A program made the translations under genes and the position numbers. Under the pieces are notes generated by a model. It did not search any database and was not told where the DNA came from. It saw only the letters and a program-made list of their open reading frames with translations. Shown here piece after piece: positions 4,744 to 5,396 of a DNA stretch of 5,396 bases; the stretch's first letter is position 1, and each line of letters opens with the position of its first letter. Source of the DNA: Candidatus Gribaldobacteria bacterium. GTDB taxonomy: Bacteria > Patescibacteriota > Minisyncoccia > Minisyncoccales > CG1-02-41-26. The stretch lies in NCBI GenBank assembly GCA_026396775.1, contig JAPLWD010000020.1:1-5396 (forward strand). The letters are read 5' to 3'.

Positions 4744-5396
4744 ATTTTTAAAGTGTCTTTTGGCTCCGAAATTAAATTTCCACAAGCCAAAAAGAGCACT
4801 GGCATTAATGATTTTATTTTAATAAAAATATCGGCTTCTTGTTGCACTATTGGTCTGATAATCACTCCCCCAAAACCAATAAACAGATCAACAGCATTTT
4901 TAGCCTCTAAATCTGTAAAGCCATCACCTACAAAAATAGTTGAGCCAGTGGTAACAATCTTTTCAATAACTGTTTTTTTGCCCCCTGATCGAGTCAAGGG
5001 GTTTTTATCATCAAACCCCAAGTAGTTTCCGTTGGGGTTAAAGAAAAGATCCACCGCAAAAACATTTTCAGCTGGGATGTTAAGATTTTGGGCTAAATGT
5101 TTAACTGCCAAGCTATAACCACCACTCACTATAAAAACGTTTTTGCCTAAGCTTTGCAGTTTTTCAATTACACTAGCAACATCTTTAAGCTGATTAGCAA
5201 TATATCGTTCAGCTAAAAGCTCTAAATCTTGCAGGGTTGGCTGGATTAAGGCTAAACGCCTAGCAAACACCTCTTCAAATTTAATCTTACCACCCATCGC
5301 TTGAGCCGTCAAAACCTCAACTTTATCCGAGCAGCCTTTGTTTTGAGCCAACCAATCAATGCCCTCCATAGCTGTTAGGGTGCTGTCGCAGTCAAA
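4737..5396 (-). CDS. serB: Phosphoserine phosphatase (HAD superfamily, PSPH-like), 5' end outside the window
   Basis: Hydrolyses L-phosphoserine to serine, the last step of the phosphorylated serine pathway. The visible 219 residues begin at FDCDSTLTAMEGIDWLA, where Asp2 and Asp4 are the HAD motif I nucleophile and acid/base. Only a few N-terminal residues are off the edge. Further motifs in order: AMGGKIKFEEVFARRLALIQP (33-53), the cap region that binds phosphoserine in the PSPH family; FIVSGGYS (88-95) with the motif II Ser; SGGKK (137-141) with the motif III Lys; FVGDGFTDLEAKN (155-167) with the motif IV acids; and FIGFGGVIIRPIV (172-184), closely like the human PSPH C-terminal region. That makes phosphoserine phosphatase more likely than another HAD-IB enzyme. 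The last 15 residues (CGNLISEPKDTLKIC) extend past the expected end and overlap the serS start by 7 nt. Confidence 0.9.
   Translation of the reverse strand, partial: FDCDSTLTAMEGIDWLAQNKGCSDKVEVLTAQAMGGKIKFEEVFARRLALIQPTLQDLELLAERYIANQLKDVASVIEKLQSLGKNVFIVSGGYSLAVKHLAQNLNIPAENVFAVDLFFNPNGNYLGFDDKNPLTRSGGKKTVIEKIVTTGSTIFVGDGFTDLEAKNAVDLFIGFGGVIIRPIVQQEADIFIKIKSLMPVLFLACGNLISEPKDTLKIC

Noticed and set aside
4744..4785. TTG start at 4785 for serS, giving 403 residues.
   Set aside because: The extra 14 residues (MWKFNFGAKRHFKN) do not match SerRS openings and lie within the serB overlap; ATG 4743 at the serB stop fits better.

Overview
The window reads as chromosomal DNA of an uncultured bacterium, most likely of the Candidate Phyla Radiation (Patescibacteria). 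The main reason is the gene at 380-2127. It encodes a cysteine-rich zinc-ribbon protein with a 'CHDCWWSDKW' signature, a type I know mainly from Parcubacteria/Microgenomates-like genomes, where it is hypothetical or mislabelled 'CaiB/BaiF family'. Short intergenic gaps, moderate AT-richness and mostly Shine-Dalgarno-less starts fit this. The assignment is an inference from the sequence alone; no search was run.

Layout. Five of the six genes lie on the minus strand, so they are transcribed right to left. At the right edge is a phosphoserine phosphatase (serB, 5' end outside the window). Its stop codon overlaps the ATG of serS (seryl-tRNA synthetase), so serine synthesis and serine charging are translationally coupled. 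serS ends at a hairpin terminator (3543-3582) shared with a convergent 102-codon gene of unknown function at 3237-3545 (+). That small gene has the only strong Shine-Dalgarno sequence in the window and a good sigma70-type promoter. Divergent from it, starting at 3149, runs a second minus-strand group: a FemAB/FemX-type aminoacyltransferase, then, 2 nt after its stop, the zinc-ribbon protein, then after a 91-nt gap the start of alanine racemase (alr), which runs off the left edge. FemAB enzymes and alanine racemase both serve peptidoglycan assembly, so this half looks like a cell-wall neighbourhood.

The most interesting items are four. (1) A perfect 44-nt inverted repeat (2482-2525) lies inside the femAB reading frame and adds about 15 codons without breaking it; it resembles a REP/Rickettsia-palindromic-element-like insertion in a coding gene. 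(2) The zinc-ribbon gene has its natural, coupled start at 2127, but is out of frame with its main body by one base at an A5C5 run. (3) That same protein has duplicated zinc-ribbon modules at its two ends and an internal Cys-rich repeat. (4) serS lacks the first helix of the tRNA-binding arm.

No tRNA or rRNA gene, CRISPR array, transposase gene or origin was seen. No gene-free stretch exceeds 100 bases.
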